Source: Treponema saccharophilum DSM 2985
Lineage (GTDB): Bacteria > Spirochaetota > Spirochaetia > Treponematales > Treponemataceae
Length of the DNA stretch: 64,000 bases
Direction of reading: 5' to 3'
Assembly (NCBI RefSeq): GCF_000255555.1
Contig: NZ_AGRW01000055.1
Location: 124,001 to 188,000, forward strand
The notes under the pieces were generated by a model. The model made no database searches. It was given only the letters and a program-made list of their open reading frames with translations, and was not told the origin of the DNA. The position numbers and the translations under genes were made by a program. How positions within the stretch are numbered: position 1 is the first letter of the stretch; each line of letters opens with the position of its first letter. Of this stretch, positions 55,818 through 64,000 are shown in pieces.

Positions 55818-57032
55818 ATGAGAAAACCTATTTTTGCCGCGCTCCTTGTCTTTCTGTGCGCGGGCGCGTTTGCAAAGTCGAAGTCGCTCGACGAGGTGAT
55901 TGCCGATGCCGCGGCAAAATTCAGCACGAAAATCGGCGACGAGAAGGTGAACGTCAGGATAGACAAAATCGACACGCGCGATGATAACAACAATTTCAGC
56001 GCCGACCTTTCGTCTTATGTCTCGCGCACGCTTCTCGTCAAGCTTACCGACAGCGACAACATCGATGTCGTCGAGCGCGAGAACGACAACATAATCGAGC
56101 AGGAGCGCAACTACCAGCAGGCGGGCAACGTCCGAGACGAGGACTGGGCGGAGCTCGGCGCGGAATTCGGCGCGCAGTATTCGATTTACGGCGACGGAAA
56201 ACCGAAAGCGAGCGGCTACGTCATAAACCTCAAGATGACGAACATCGAGACGAAGAAAATCATCTCTTTTCAGGGCGTGGTGAGCCTGCGCGACAAGGAT
56301 TTGCGCAACATGCTCTCAAAAGCGGTTGCGGCGGGCGCGGGAACGTCTGCAAAAAAAGCGAAATCCGCGACAAGCCGAAAAATGCCCGCGCATCCGATGA
56401 CCGTTGCCGCTTCTGGCGGACTTTCCGTGGGCACGCGGCTGAACGGCTCGTATTATGATGAACTTCGCGACAAGTATTCCGACAAGGGCGGGCAGTCGAG
56501 CATTTCGTCAGGGATGTATCACATTCAGGAGTCGGAATACGTCTCGCTGACGGGGCGTGCGATTTTCAATTACCGGCTTTGGCACGGCTTCGGGGTGGAG
56601 ACGGGCGCGGAACTTTTCAACGGCGGCGGGGAAATCATCATCGAGCGCGACGGGAACAGATTCTACGCGGAGAAAGTCAAGATTGTCGCGCTCGACGTTC
56701 CGGTGTGCCTTTCGTTCCAGTTCAAATTGTTCAGGACGTCGCTCAAGACAATCGCGGGGCTGAATCTTTCCGTTCCGCTTTCCTGCACCTACGTCTACCG
56801 CGGAAACGGCACCGGCGAGAAAATCGACGTTCATGTGGACAGCCCCGTCATTCCGGGGTTCGTGTTCGGGGTGGATTATATGATTCCGCTCGGCAGAAAA
56901 TTCGGGCTTGATTTTTCGTTCAAATTCGAGGGGGATTTTTTTCCGTATTCGGTCGAGCTTCCCTCGGAGAAAAGGGAGTTGAATGCACGCGGAAGCGTCG
57001 GGCTTATGGCGGGCATCTACTACATGCTGTAG
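55818..57032 (+). CDS. Exported LpoB/CsgG-like domain plus outer-membrane barrel
   Basis: Encodes 404 residues; the ATG at 55818 is preferred over one 30 bases earlier because a signal peptide starts there (KPIFAALLVFLCAGAFAKSK). Residues about 25-180 resemble LpoB/CsgG-type proteins: VVERENDNIIEQERNYQ, GAQYSIYGDGK and SLRDKDLRNML are typical. Residues about 205-404 are alternating strands ending in MAGIYYML, suggesting a small beta-barrel. Such proteins couple outer-membrane and periplasmic processes. Second gene of the export operon; the FN3 lipoprotein ends 42 bases upstream. Confidence 0.75.
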   Translation: MRKPIFAALLVFLCAGAFAKSKSLDEVIADAAAKFSTKIGDEKVNVRIDKIDTRDDNNNFSADLSSYVSRTLLVKLTDSDNIDVVERENDNIIEQERNYQQAGNVRDEDWAELGAEFGAQYSIYGDGKPKASGYVINLKMTNIETKKIISFQGVVSLRDKDLRNMLSKAVAAGAGTSAKKAKSATSRKMPAHPMTVAASGGLSVGTRLNGSYYDELRDKYSDKGGQSSISSGMYHIQESEYVSLTGRAIFNYRLWHGFGVETGAELFNGGGEIIIERDGNRFYAEKVKIVALDVPVCLSFQFKLFRTSLKTIAGLNLSVPLSCTYVYRGNGTGEKIDVHVDSPVIPGFVFGVDYMIPLGRKFGLDFSFKFEGDFFPYSVELPSEKRELNARGSVGLMAGIYYML

Positions 57033-57042
57033 GAGGAAGAGG

Positions 57043-57816
57043 ATGAGAAAAGCGATAGTTGTTTTTGCGCTGCTGGCTTCCGCCGCATTGTGGTCGTGCG
57101 CACCTTTGAACGAGTCCGACATTTCCGACATTTCGATTCAGCTGCCGTCCGCGCCGTCGAACGTGCAGGCGACGACGACGAACGAATCCGCGATAACCGT
57201 TTCATGGAACGCCGTTTCCGGGGCGGACTACTACAATGTGTACCGCGGCGACAGCATATATTCGTTCGAGTCGTCCCCATCGTCAAAAGTATCCGGGACA
57301 ACATACAGCGACACGAAGGCATATGCGGGAGACACCGTGCTCTACAAGGTCTCCGCTGTTTGCGGCGGCGTGGAAGGCGAGAAATCGTTTTCGGTTTATG
57401 GAACCAGAAAGCTGAAATACGGCGCGTGGAGCGATGTCGAGGCGTACGGTAACGCGTATCCGCTGGTGTATGATGAGACGGACGGGTCGCTTTACGATGT
57501 GTACCAGCTCGAGGCGGACTATCACGTCCTCTATTATTTCCCGGTAGTCGGCGGCGAGAAGTACACCGTGACGATATACGACAAGACGCGGAATCCGGAA
57601 GTTTTCGAGACGGACGACGATGAGGTCTATACTCCGGCAACGACGAGCGTGCGGTATTTTGCGGCGGGCGCGGACAAGGCGGGTTTTCCCTATCCGTATG
57701 TTTCGACGACAGTACAGGCGGCTTCGGGAAGCGAATTCACGTCGGAGATAACCGGCTACTACTGCCTGGAAGTCAGCGCGAGCACAGCCGGATGGTACAT
57801 GGTCATTGTGGAGTGA
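57043..57816 (+). CDS. Exported lipoprotein with one FN3 module
   Basis: Encodes 257 residues from the ATG at 57043 with a GGAGG site; the stop of the preceding gene is 8 bases upstream. The lipobox is SAALWSC at about residues 13-19. One fibronectin type III-like module (SNVQATTTNESAITVSWNAV, ... ADYYNVYRGDS) covers about residues 37-110. The C-terminal 130 residues resemble the final domain of the first lipoprotein in this operon (YYFPVVGGEKYTVTIYDK against KATKGKRYTIYYADMDV). The two probably share a ligand or partner. Confidence 0.82.
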   Translation: MRKAIVVFALLASAALWSCAPLNESDISDISIQLPSAPSNVQATTTNESAITVSWNAVSGADYYNVYRGDSIYSFESSPSSKVSGTTYSDTKAYAGDTVLYKVSAVCGGVEGEKSFSVYGTRKLKYGAWSDVEAYGNAYPLVYDETDGSLYDVYQLEADYHVLYYFPVVGGEKYTVTIYDKTRNPEVFETDDDEVYTPATTSVRYFAAGADKAGFPYPYVSTTVQAASGSEFTSEITGYYCLEVSASTAGWYMVIVE

Positions 57817-57829
57817 GCGGGGGCGGATT

Positions 57830-59794
57830 ATGAGAAAATTCATTTCGATACTTGCATGTGCGTTGCTTTGCTGCTCGTCGCTCGTGTCGTGCATGTCGCA
57901 GAAATTCCTCGACAACGCGGATTACGACGACATCGCGGGCGTTTACGACAGCATTTCGTTCAGGCTGTGGAAGGACAAGGACAAGTCGAACGCGCTCATC
58001 TATCTCATCAAGAACAGAAGGACTGACGAGGCGCTGTTCCTCATCGAGAACGATGTCTTCAAGCTCGATTACGCGAACAACCGCAAGGAAAACGCGCTTT
58101 CCGAATCTATCAAGACGGAGAATTCCGATGTCATAATCGCGCTGATGGAGCACGGCGCGCCGATTTCGAATTCCGGCATCGAGAATCCTGTGTTCATCGC
58201 GGTACGCACGGGAAATCCCACGATAATCGACACGCTCATAAAAAACGGCGCGAAATTGGATTCGCTCGACAAGGACGGGAACAACGCGCTCCATTACGTC
58301 GCGTTCTCGAAGAATACGTCGGCAATCGTCGAGTATCTCCTCCAGAAGAACATTCCGCTCGAGCACAAGAATTCTCGCGGCGAGACACCGCTTTATTACG
58401 CAATCAAGAACGCCAACACGACGGCGGCGGAAATATTGATAGGGAAGGGCGCGGACACCGATACTGCCGACATAAAGAACCAGAACATCTATTTTGCCGC
58501 CGTCGAATCCGGGAGCGTCGTCACGCTCGATTTCGTGAGCGGCCACAACGGCGTCGTCGATATAGTGAGCACGGAAAACAAAACGCCGCTGCTCCTCGCA
58601 ATCGAGCAGAACAAACCGGAGATTGTCGAAAGCCTTTTGTACCACAAGGCTGACATCGAGCGCGAGACGACGACGGACATGTTCCCGCTTTGGTTCGCGT
58701 TCCGGAAATCGGACGGAAGCGACACGAGGTGCCTCAAGGTGCTCGCGGAAAACGGCGCGAACACCGCACGGAAAAGCAGTTCCGGCGAGACCGCGCTTGT
58801 TCGGAGCATCCTCGACGGGAACGACAGCCTCGCCAAATTCTTCATAGTGTGGCAGGGCGGAATCGACATTGCTGATTCCACGGGGAATTTTCCCGTCCAG
58901 TATGCCGTGCAGAAAAAGAATTACGCCGTCCTTTCCGACCTTATCGCGGCTGACGCGAATCTTGGCGTGCGGAGCAAAAACGGCTCGACGCTCCTCCATA
59001 CCTGCGTCGAGCTTGGCGACAAGCAGATGCTCGACATGCTCCTCGACTCGAAGCGAATCGACGTCGATTACGCGGGCTCGTCGGGAACGACCGCTGCGAT
59101 GCTTGCGTTCCAGCGCGGAAACCCTGACCTCGGAAACCATCTCATAAACCGAGGCGCCAACGTGTACGCCTCCGACAGCAGCGGGCGCACGCTCGCCGCG
59201 TACCGGAAAACGTATTACCAGAACCAGATTACGGCGGCGAACAACAAAATCGCGGCGAACAACAGCACGATTTCATCTTTGCAAAGCTCGAATTCGATTG
59301 CGCAGGGAAAAATCGCGTCGCTCCGCATCGAGCGCGACGCCGCCGACGCGCGGTACGAGGAGGCAAAGGAAGAATGCGACAGGCTGAAAAGCCGCGTCGA
59401 CAGAATTGAGAGTGAAGTCCGCCACGCAAAAAGCCAGATGGATTATTGGGATTCGCGGGTCACGTACTGGACGAACGAATACAACGCTGCGACGTCGTCG
59501 ACAGTACGGAACACATGCGCGAGCGGCCTGAGCACTGCGCGCTCCGCATACAACAGCGAGCGGAACACGTACAACTCGAAGAATTCCGAGTACATCCGCA
59601 TGAGCGGCGAGTATCTTGGAAAGTCGATTGCGCTTATCGCGCTTCTGAACGCGTACAACAGCGTCGTGAAAAAGATAAAGGAGCAGGAAAATATCATAAG
59701 CTCCAACAATTCGACGATAAACCGTCTCAGCTCCGAGAACTCCACGCTTTCGGGGAACATAAAAATCTACGAGCGCGAGGCAAACCGCTACTAG
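57830..59794 (+). CDS. Exported ankyrin-repeat lipoprotein with C-terminal coiled coil
   Basis: Encodes 654 residues from the ATG at 57830, 13 bases behind the previous stop. The lipobox is SSLVSC at about residue 20. Ankyrin-type repeats fill about residues 35-455 (for example DGNNALHYVAFSKNTSAIVE; then RGETPLYYAIKNANTTAAEI). Residues about 465-650 form a long Asn/Ser-rich coiled coil with repeated N-N-S-T-I-S/N units. Ankyrin repeats bind proteins; exported ones are rare. It is the fourth gene of the export operon. Confidence 0.88.
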   Translation: MRKFISILACALLCCSSLVSCMSQKFLDNADYDDIAGVYDSISFRLWKDKDKSNALIYLIKNRRTDEALFLIENDVFKLDYANNRKENALSESIKTENSDVIIALMEHGAPISNSGIENPVFIAVRTGNPTIIDTLIKNGAKLDSLDKDGNNALHYVAFSKNTSAIVEYLLQKNIPLEHKNSRGETPLYYAIKNANTTAAEILIGKGADTDTADIKNQNIYFAAVESGSVVTLDFVSGHNGVVDIVSTENKTPLLLAIEQNKPEIVESLLYHKADIERETTTDMFPLWFAFRKSDGSDTRCLKVLAENGANTARKSSSGETALVRSILDGNDSLAKFFIVWQGGIDIADSTGNFPVQYAVQKKNYAVLSDLIAADANLGVRSKNGSTLLHTCVELGDKQMLDMLLDSKRIDVDYAGSSGTTAAMLAFQRGNPDLGNHLINRGANVYASDSSGRTLAAYRKTYYQNQITAANNKIAANNSTISSLQSSNSIAQGKIASLRIERDAADARYEEAKEECDRLKSRVDRIESEVRHAKSQMDYWDSRVTYWTNEYNAATSSTVRNTCASGLSTARSAYNSERNTYNSKNSEYIRMSGEYLGKSIALIALLNAYNSVVKKIKEQENIISSNNSTINRLSSENSTLSGNIKIYEREANRY

Positions 59795-59809
59795 AAGGGA
59801 GGCTGCCGT

Positions 59810-61333
59810 ATGTTTTTGAAGAAGAATTTTGTCGTTGCGATTTCTGCGCTCCTCTTTTTTTCGGTTCCGCACGGATTGTTCTCTGCGGCGATGAATTCCC
59901 GCGTCAGGCTCGTCCCCAAAAACATTGCCGAGCGGATTTTCGTGACGCCGGAAGAAACGCTGCCCGAGCTTGTCGCGTTCCTCGTTTCCGGAAGCGCCGA
60001 TGTCTCGTCAAAAACGAAGGTCATGCACGACTGGATTTGCGACAACATCGCCTACGATACCGATGTCTTTACGGAGGAAGGCGCGGGCAGCCAGGATTAC
60101 GAAACCGTCCTCAAAAAAAGGCGCGCTGTCTGTGTCGGGTACGCGAATCTTTTTGCGGCGATGTGCTATTACGCGAAAATTGAGCAGAAGATAATTCCCG
60201 GATGGTCAAAAGGCGCGTTCTATCCCGGATATTTGAGGGATGAAAGCGACCACGCGTGGAATGCCGTCAAAATGGGGAACAAATGGCAGCTTATCGACAT
60301 AACGTGGGATGCCGGATATGTGGAGGGGCGCACGTTTATAAAGCGGTACACGACGCAGTGGCTTTCCCTTTCGCCCGCGCAGTTCATCTACTCGCACCTT
60401 CCCGAGGAAAGCCGCTGGCAGCTTCTCGGCGAAAAAGAAATACGCACGGGCGAGAAATTCGTGGAGGAGCCGTATCTTCCGGGGCTGTTTTTTGAGTACG
60501 GGCTGAAATTCGGGAAGGAGGAGCCGAAATACACGAACAAAATCGGCGGAATTTTCTCGTTCGACTTGTTGAATTCGAAAGGCGGCGTCATGACGATGTG
60601 CAAGCTCAGGAAAAAAGATGGCGGCATCGTTGATGATTCGGTGTGGTACGAGAATATCGGCGGCGGGAAGCGGCTGTTCGTCGATGTCCCCGACGGTGGC
60701 GAGTACAGGATAGCGCTTGCGGCTCGGAGCGACGGAAAGCCGATGAACCCGCCGTATTTTTCGCGTGCGGAATTCGAGTCGGGCGTTCTTCCGGCGGCGC
60801 GCGCGCTTCTTTCGAAAAAGAAAATCACTGCCGCGGAGCTTGAAAAATTCGAGTCGTCGTATGTTCTCGTGGAGGATAACGGCAGGTATTATTACGCCGA
60901 CGATCCGCTCGACACCGTCCGCATAAACGCGGTGACGAAAATCCTCAAGGCGCTCGAGCGGAACACGTCGAATTACGAGAACGTCGCCACGCTGTCCGTC
61001 CGCGCGGACGAAACGTACGGCGGCTACGGGGATGCTCCCCGCTTTCCGCAGATGTTCCGCGGCTATGACAGGACGTCGCTGTTCCGCGTTTCTCCGCTTG
61101 CCGGAAAAGTGAAGCGCGGGACGAGGCAGTCGTTTTCCGTTGAGTCAAAATCGTTCACGAAAATCGCGTTCGTGCTCGGCGGGAACGATTTCGTCTTTTT
61201 CGGTAAGAACCCGAAGACGGGCGCGTTTACGCTCGACTTCGACATTCCGCAGGACTGCCCCGACAACCTTGAGGTGTACGCGTCGAAGGACGGCAAGCAG
61301 TTCGAGGCGATAATCAGCTATTCCGTTTACTGA
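59810..61333 (+). CDS. Exported transglutaminase-like protein
   Basis: Encodes 507 residues with a GGGAGG site and a signal peptide (about residues 1-25). The transglutaminase/protease core has the catalytic triad visible: Cys in KKRRAVCVGYANLF (about residue 108), His in ESDHAWNAVK (about 147) and Asp in LIDITWDAGY (about 164). Members act as proteases or cross-linking enzymes outside the cytoplasm. The rest is beta-rich with no further motif. Fifth gene of the export operon; it might process the neighbouring surface proteins. Confidence 0.85.
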   Translation: MFLKKNFVVAISALLFFSVPHGLFSAAMNSRVRLVPKNIAERIFVTPEETLPELVAFLVSGSADVSSKTKVMHDWICDNIAYDTDVFTEEGAGSQDYETVLKKRRAVCVGYANLFAAMCYYAKIEQKIIPGWSKGAFYPGYLRDESDHAWNAVKMGNKWQLIDITWDAGYVEGRTFIKRYTTQWLSLSPAQFIYSHLPEESRWQLLGEKEIRTGEKFVEEPYLPGLFFEYGLKFGKEEPKYTNKIGGIFSFDLLNSKGGVMTMCKLRKKDGGIVDDSVWYENIGGGKRLFVDVPDGGEYRIALAARSDGKPMNPPYFSRAEFESGVLPAARALLSKKKITAAELEKFESSYVLVEDNGRYYYADDPLDTVRINAVTKILKALERNTSNYENVATLSVRADETYGGYGDAPRFPQMFRGYDRTSLFRVSPLAGKVKRGTRQSFSVESKSFTKIAFVLGGNDFVFFGKNPKTGAFTLDFDIPQDCPDNLEVYASKDGKQFEAIISYSVY

Positions 61334-61366
61334 AAATCCGCCGTGGGCTGCTTTCATGGAGGAAAA

Positions 61367-62374
61367 ATGAGGAGCACAAAAACAACCAGGATTTTATTTC
61401 TCGCCGCGTTTATTCTTCTGCGTTTTCCGTGTTTTTCCGCGGACGTTCCTTCGTGGGTGAAAAAGCCGGAGAAGGAATTCCCGTCGTCGGTTTTTATACG
61501 CGCGCTCGGCGAGGGCGATTCGGCGAAGGCGGCTCAGTCGGCTGCAATCGCGGAAATATCGCTTTTCTTCGACACGAAAACGGAAGTCGTGACGGAGGCT
61601 GTGAAGGGAATCCAGCTCGTGTCGGGAAACGGCGGGATTGAGAAGAGAAACAGCCAGTCGATTGCGCAGGTCGCGGAGATTTCGTCGTGCGCGGAATTTT
61701 TCGGGGCGCAGTTCACCGACAGCTATTTCGACAAGAAGAAAAAAAAGCATTTCGTCCTCGCGTATCTCAACAGGAATGACGCGGCTCTGCTCTACAAATC
61801 GAGGATTTCCGCGCTGATGGGGGCAGTCGCATCTTACCGCGCCGAGGCTTTTTCGTGCGGGGAACCGTTCGTCGCGGAGCGCGCGCTGTCGAAGGCGGTC
61901 GTCCTTGCGCCTGCCGCGGAGCGATACATCCATGCCGAGACGACAATCATTCCCGCCGACACGAAAACGTATGCCGAGTCGCTCGGAATCCTTTCAAGCC
62001 TTCCCACAGAATGCAGCGCGATGAAAAAGAACGTGTCGTTTTCCGTTTCCGTATCGGGCGATGGCGCGGAAAAATTCCCGCGCATTTCGACGGTCGTCTC
62101 CTCAGTTGCCGCAAAAAAAGGATACGTCTCCTCGGCTTCCGGTTCCGCGCTGTACGATATCGTCGTCGAGGTCAGCGCGTCTGAGGAAAATTTTGAAATC
62201 GGGCCGTTCGTCCGTCCGTCGCTCGACATTTCGATACGGAACAAATCGGGCGCGGGCGTCTATTCGTACTCGAAGCAGTTCCCGCGCGTCGGGGCAAAAA
62301 CGCTCGACATGGCGTACACGCGCGCGTTCGTGAAGATAAAGCAGGATGTGGAGGAAAATTTCCTTTCGGAGTAG
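61367..62374 (+). CDS. Exported LPP20-like protein
   Basis: Encodes 335 residues from the ATG at 61367 with a GGAGG site. Signal peptide about residues 1-25 ending in FSAD. The following WVKKPEKEFPSSVFIRALGE matches the start of LPP20-type lipoproteins (PxW...P....Y..G.G), but no lipobox Cys precedes it. The A-A-Q-S-A-A-I-A-E-I helix and the later strands fit the family. It probably lies in the periplasm or on the outer membrane. Last gene of the export operon. Confidence 0.75.
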   Translation: MRSTKTTRILFLAAFILLRFPCFSADVPSWVKKPEKEFPSSVFIRALGEGDSAKAAQSAAIAEISLFFDTKTEVVTEAVKGIQLVSGNGGIEKRNSQSIAQVAEISSCAEFFGAQFTDSYFDKKKKKHFVLAYLNRNDAALLYKSRISALMGAVASYRAEAFSCGEPFVAERALSKAVVLAPAAERYIHAETTIIPADTKTYAESLGILSSLPTECSAMKKNVSFSVSVSGDGAEKFPRISTVVSSVAAKKGYVSSASGSALYDIVVEVSASEENFEIGPFVRPSLDISIRNKSGAGVYSYSKQFPRVGAKTLDMAYTRAFVKIKQDVEENFLSE

Positions 62375-62424
62375 AAAAATCGGCGGCCGAAAATCGAAAC
62401 GGATAAAATCTGCGGCGGGGGCGT

Positions 62425-62430
62425 TATAAT
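62425..62430 (+). promoter_or_regulatory. -10 box ahead of the small exported protein
   Basis: TATAAT in an otherwise GC-rich stretch; no good -35 hexamer is visible at 17 bases. It lies 124 bases upstream of the ATG. Confidence 0.4.
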
Positions 62431-62554
62431 AGAAGGGCGTCGAAAGACAACGGAATCCCGCCATGTCGTGCAGGGTTCTGATTTTGTTCCCGAAAAATCC
62501 GGCGTTTTTCGGCGCGGCGGTGTTTTTGGGGATATGTTTTTACGGAGTTCCCAC

Positions 62555-62881
62555 ATGAAAAAAATCGTCCTTCTTCCGGCGCTTCTCGTCTGCGCATTTT
62601 GTTCCGGAGAAGTGTTCACCAAGAAAATCGAAGTCGATGAAATCTACAGAATCGAGATGACGTATGATTCGGGCACCGGAATCCTCGACATGAACATGCT
62701 CGCGAAAAATACGACGGTTTTCGACGAGCCGTACGCGGAGGAGCAGATGCAGGCGGCGCTCGACGATTTCATCTGCGATTACGAGGTGTGCGGATGCGAA
62801 ATCCGCAGCCGCGATTTGAATTACCGGTATGACGGCGGAAAATACACGTCGCTAGATAAAAAATTTCACGTTTCAAAGTGA
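62555..62881 (+). CDS. Small exported protein, unknown
   Basis: Encodes 108 residues from the ATG at 62555 (GGAG site 7 bases upstream; the longer frame has no signal peptide at its start). The signal peptide MKKIVLLPALLVCAFCSGEV could be cleaved by either peptidase, since the Cys precedes Ser-Gly. The mature part is acidic with a DYEVCGCEIRSRDLNYRYDG segment containing two further cysteines. No family recognised. It stands alone with a TATAAT box upstream. Confidence 0.7.
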   Translation: MKKIVLLPALLVCAFCSGEVFTKKIEVDEIYRIEMTYDSGTGILDMNMLAKNTTVFDEPYAEEQMQAALDDFICDYEVCGCEIRSRDLNYRYDGGKYTSLDKKFHVSK

Positions 62882-63021
62882 TTGTGATAGAATAAGACCT
62901 GTCCTGAACGCCCTCGTTTTTCGGACATGTTCCGCCGCTTTGGGGGGTGCCCCGCAAAAAGGCATTTTTTTAGGTTCGTGCCCGGATGAAGGGATTCCGG
63001 ATTCTTTTGATAGGACTTCAA

Positions 63022-63402
63022 ATGAAAGACGCTTCGATTTTTTTGTGTATGCTTTTCCTTCATATTGTTGATGACTTCAAAATGCAGGGAATTCTTGCGA
63101 GCTTCAAGCAAAAATCCTGGTGGGTCGAGAACTCACCCGAGGAACTGTACAAATACGATTGGATTATATCGCTCGTCATGCACTGCATAAGCTGGTCGTT
63201 CTGCATAATGTTTCCTATCATGGTCTGGTACCGCTTCGCGATTCCGCTCTGGTTCCTTTTCGTGTTCGTCATAAACGTCGTAATCCACTGCATAATCGAC
63301 CATCTGAAGGCGAACAGCCAGAAGATAAATCTTGTCGCCGACCAGCTCTGCCACATAATCCAAATCATATTCACGTTTACTGTTTTTTTGCTGTTGAGGT
63401 AA
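63022..63402 (+). CDS. DUF3307-like membrane protein
   Basis: Encodes 126 residues from the ATG at 63022 (AGGA site); the frame reads 36 bases further upstream without one. Four membrane helices carry the family's spaced histidines and acidic residues: LHIVDDFKMQG, MHCISWSFCIMF, IHCIIDHLKANS and ADQLCHIIQI. This arrangement is that of DUF3307 proteins, common in phages and bacterial chromosomes; the role is unknown. The next gene starts 3 bases after its stop, so the two are co-transcribed. Confidence 0.72.
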   Translation: MKDASIFLCMLFLHIVDDFKMQGILASFKQKSWWVENSPEELYKYDWIISLVMHCISWSFCIMFPIMVWYRFAIPLWFLFVFVINVVIHCIIDHLKANSQKINLVADQLCHIIQIIFTFTVFLLLR

Positions 63403-63405
63403 TGC

Positions 63406-64000
63406 ATGAACAAAAGCGAAGATTTCGAGATATACGAGGACGAGGACGGAAGGAAAATTCTTTCGGCGTACCTCGGTCATGACAAAAAAGTCGTCGTTCC
63501 CGACGGAATCGTCGCGATGGAGGACGAGGGAGACGGCTTCATCGACAATAGCGAGGTGGAGGAAATCGTTTTTCCCGACGGTTTCGAGTACATTCCCTCG
63601 TATGCCGTTTCCGGATGCAAGAACCTGCGCTCGGTCGTCCTTCCTCCGTCAATCCGCGAGATAAACAACGGCGCGTTCAACGACTGCGTGAACCTTGAGT
63701 CGGTCAATTTTCCCGACGGGCTTGAGATTATCGCGACGCAGGCGTTCGACAGCTGCGTGAAGCTCAACGCGGATACCGTCTCGCTTCCCCCGTCGCTCCT
63801 TGAACTTGCGTTCGACTCCTTTGCGGACACGCTCTCAATCTTGAGGAAGAATCCTGTTTTTGTGGAGAAGAACGGCGTCGTCCTGAACACCGCCACGAAT
63901 TTCGTGCTTTGCCCGACGAGCGACATCGGCGAGGAGAACCATCTTGCGCTAGCGTCGATTCCGGCAGAGGCGGAGGGGCTTGCGTGGAATTCGTATTCAT
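63406..64000 (+). CDS. Leucine-rich repeat protein, BspA-like (partial)
   Basis: The frame is open from the ATG at 63406 (GAGGT site) to the end of the window, 198 codons, and continues beyond. There is no signal peptide at the N-terminus. From about residue 50 it has BspA-type leucine-rich repeats of about 23 residues: VEEIVFPDGFEYIPSYAVSG, CKNLRSVVLPPSIREINNGA, and FNDCVNLESVNFPDGLEIIA. BspA-like proteins of treponemes and related bacteria bind host or bacterial surfaces. Because it lacks a secretion signal here, its location is uncertain. Confidence 0.85.
   Translation, partial: MNKSEDFEIYEDEDGRKILSAYLGHDKKVVVPDGIVAMEDEGDGFIDNSEVEEIVFPDGFEYIPSYAVSGCKNLRSVVLPPSIREINNGAFNDCVNLESVNFPDGLEIIATQAFDSCVKLNADTVSLPPSLLELAFDSFADTLSILRKNPVFVEKNGVVLNTATNFVLCPTSDIGEENHLALASIPAEAEGLAWNSYS

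Noticed and set aside
57803-59140. A 445-codon frame opposite the ankyrin lipoprotein
   Set aside because: The sense strand has clear ankyrin repeats and a lipobox; the antisense product is low-complexity, Arg/Val-rich and has no start site.

Overview
This 64 kb window is a bacterial chromosome segment, most consistent with a host-associated Treponema-like spirochaete. That assignment is an inference from gene content: many exported lipoproteins and outer-membrane beta-barrel candidates, UxaC-type hexuronate catabolism, integron-type attC sites of the kind known from treponemes, and a poly-G tract in a surface-lipoprotein gene. GC-rich, densely coding core stretches alternate with AT-rich accessory stretches, so recent gene flow is visible by eye. 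No tRNA, rRNA or CRISPR array was seen.

Layout. 0-2.2 kb: small membrane proteins and an XRE regulator. 2.3-8.0 kb: metE and a LysR gene, separated by a GATC-type (DpnII-like) restriction-modification cassette. 8.1-10.1 kb: a protein of unknown function and a repeat-type lipoprotein. 10.3-11.4 kb: an FMN-dependent alpha-hydroxy-acid oxidase. 11.4-16.2 kb: a wrecked divergent LysR/EamA pair whose transporter gene has been split by about 4.2 kb of AT-rich DNA. That DNA includes an IS1595-type element with 23-bp ends and four passenger genes. 16.3-17.9 kb: a TlpA / CXXC peptide / polyferredoxin redox operon. 18.0-24.8 kb: a TetR-controlled operon of exported redox proteins that also carries a DXS paralogue. 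24.8-28.7 kb: an integron-type cassette array (three attC sites, no integrase) with a toxin-antitoxin pair, later hit by a TnpB element. 28.7-33.1 kb: a carbohydrate-binding-like exported protein, then a P1B-type ATPase operon and its TetR. 33.2-44.0 kb: enolase, then a TetR-type-operator-preceded operon of methyltransferase, RND exporter, LolA-like protein, beta-barrel protein and two ABC half-transporters. 44.1-47.2 kb: an AT-rich island encoding a CoiA-nuclease/UvrD-helicase fusion next to a PBECR4-like nuclease. 47.4-53.2 kb: pntAB transhydrogenase, an SDR dehydrogenase and uxaC. 53.5-62.4 kb: a six-gene operon of exported proteins (FN3 lipoproteins, an LpoB/CsgG-like plus barrel protein, an ankyrin lipoprotein, a transglutaminase-like protein, an LPP20-like protein). 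62.5-64 kb: small exported and membrane proteins and the start of an LRR protein.

How the parts fit together. Three 16-bp palindromes of the form GTTAG(T/C)-N4-(A/G)CTAAC sit just downstream of -10 boxes before the TetR/eno, methyltransferase-RND-ABC and pnt/SDR units, and suggest a shared TetR-type regulon. The attC sites show the expected complementarity between each R'' box and the core of the preceding site, plus extrahelical bases, so they are credible recombination sites. Three AT-rich genes, two of them inside the IS1595-type element, share one bipartite promoter with identical spacing. Perfect DNA cloverleaves with no unpaired junction bases occur at the end of the RND gene and between the ABC genes. 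The strongest candidate for an undescribed system is the CoiA-UvrD fusion with its PBECR4-like neighbour. The second is the passenger-gene IS1595 element with its BrnT-like protein.
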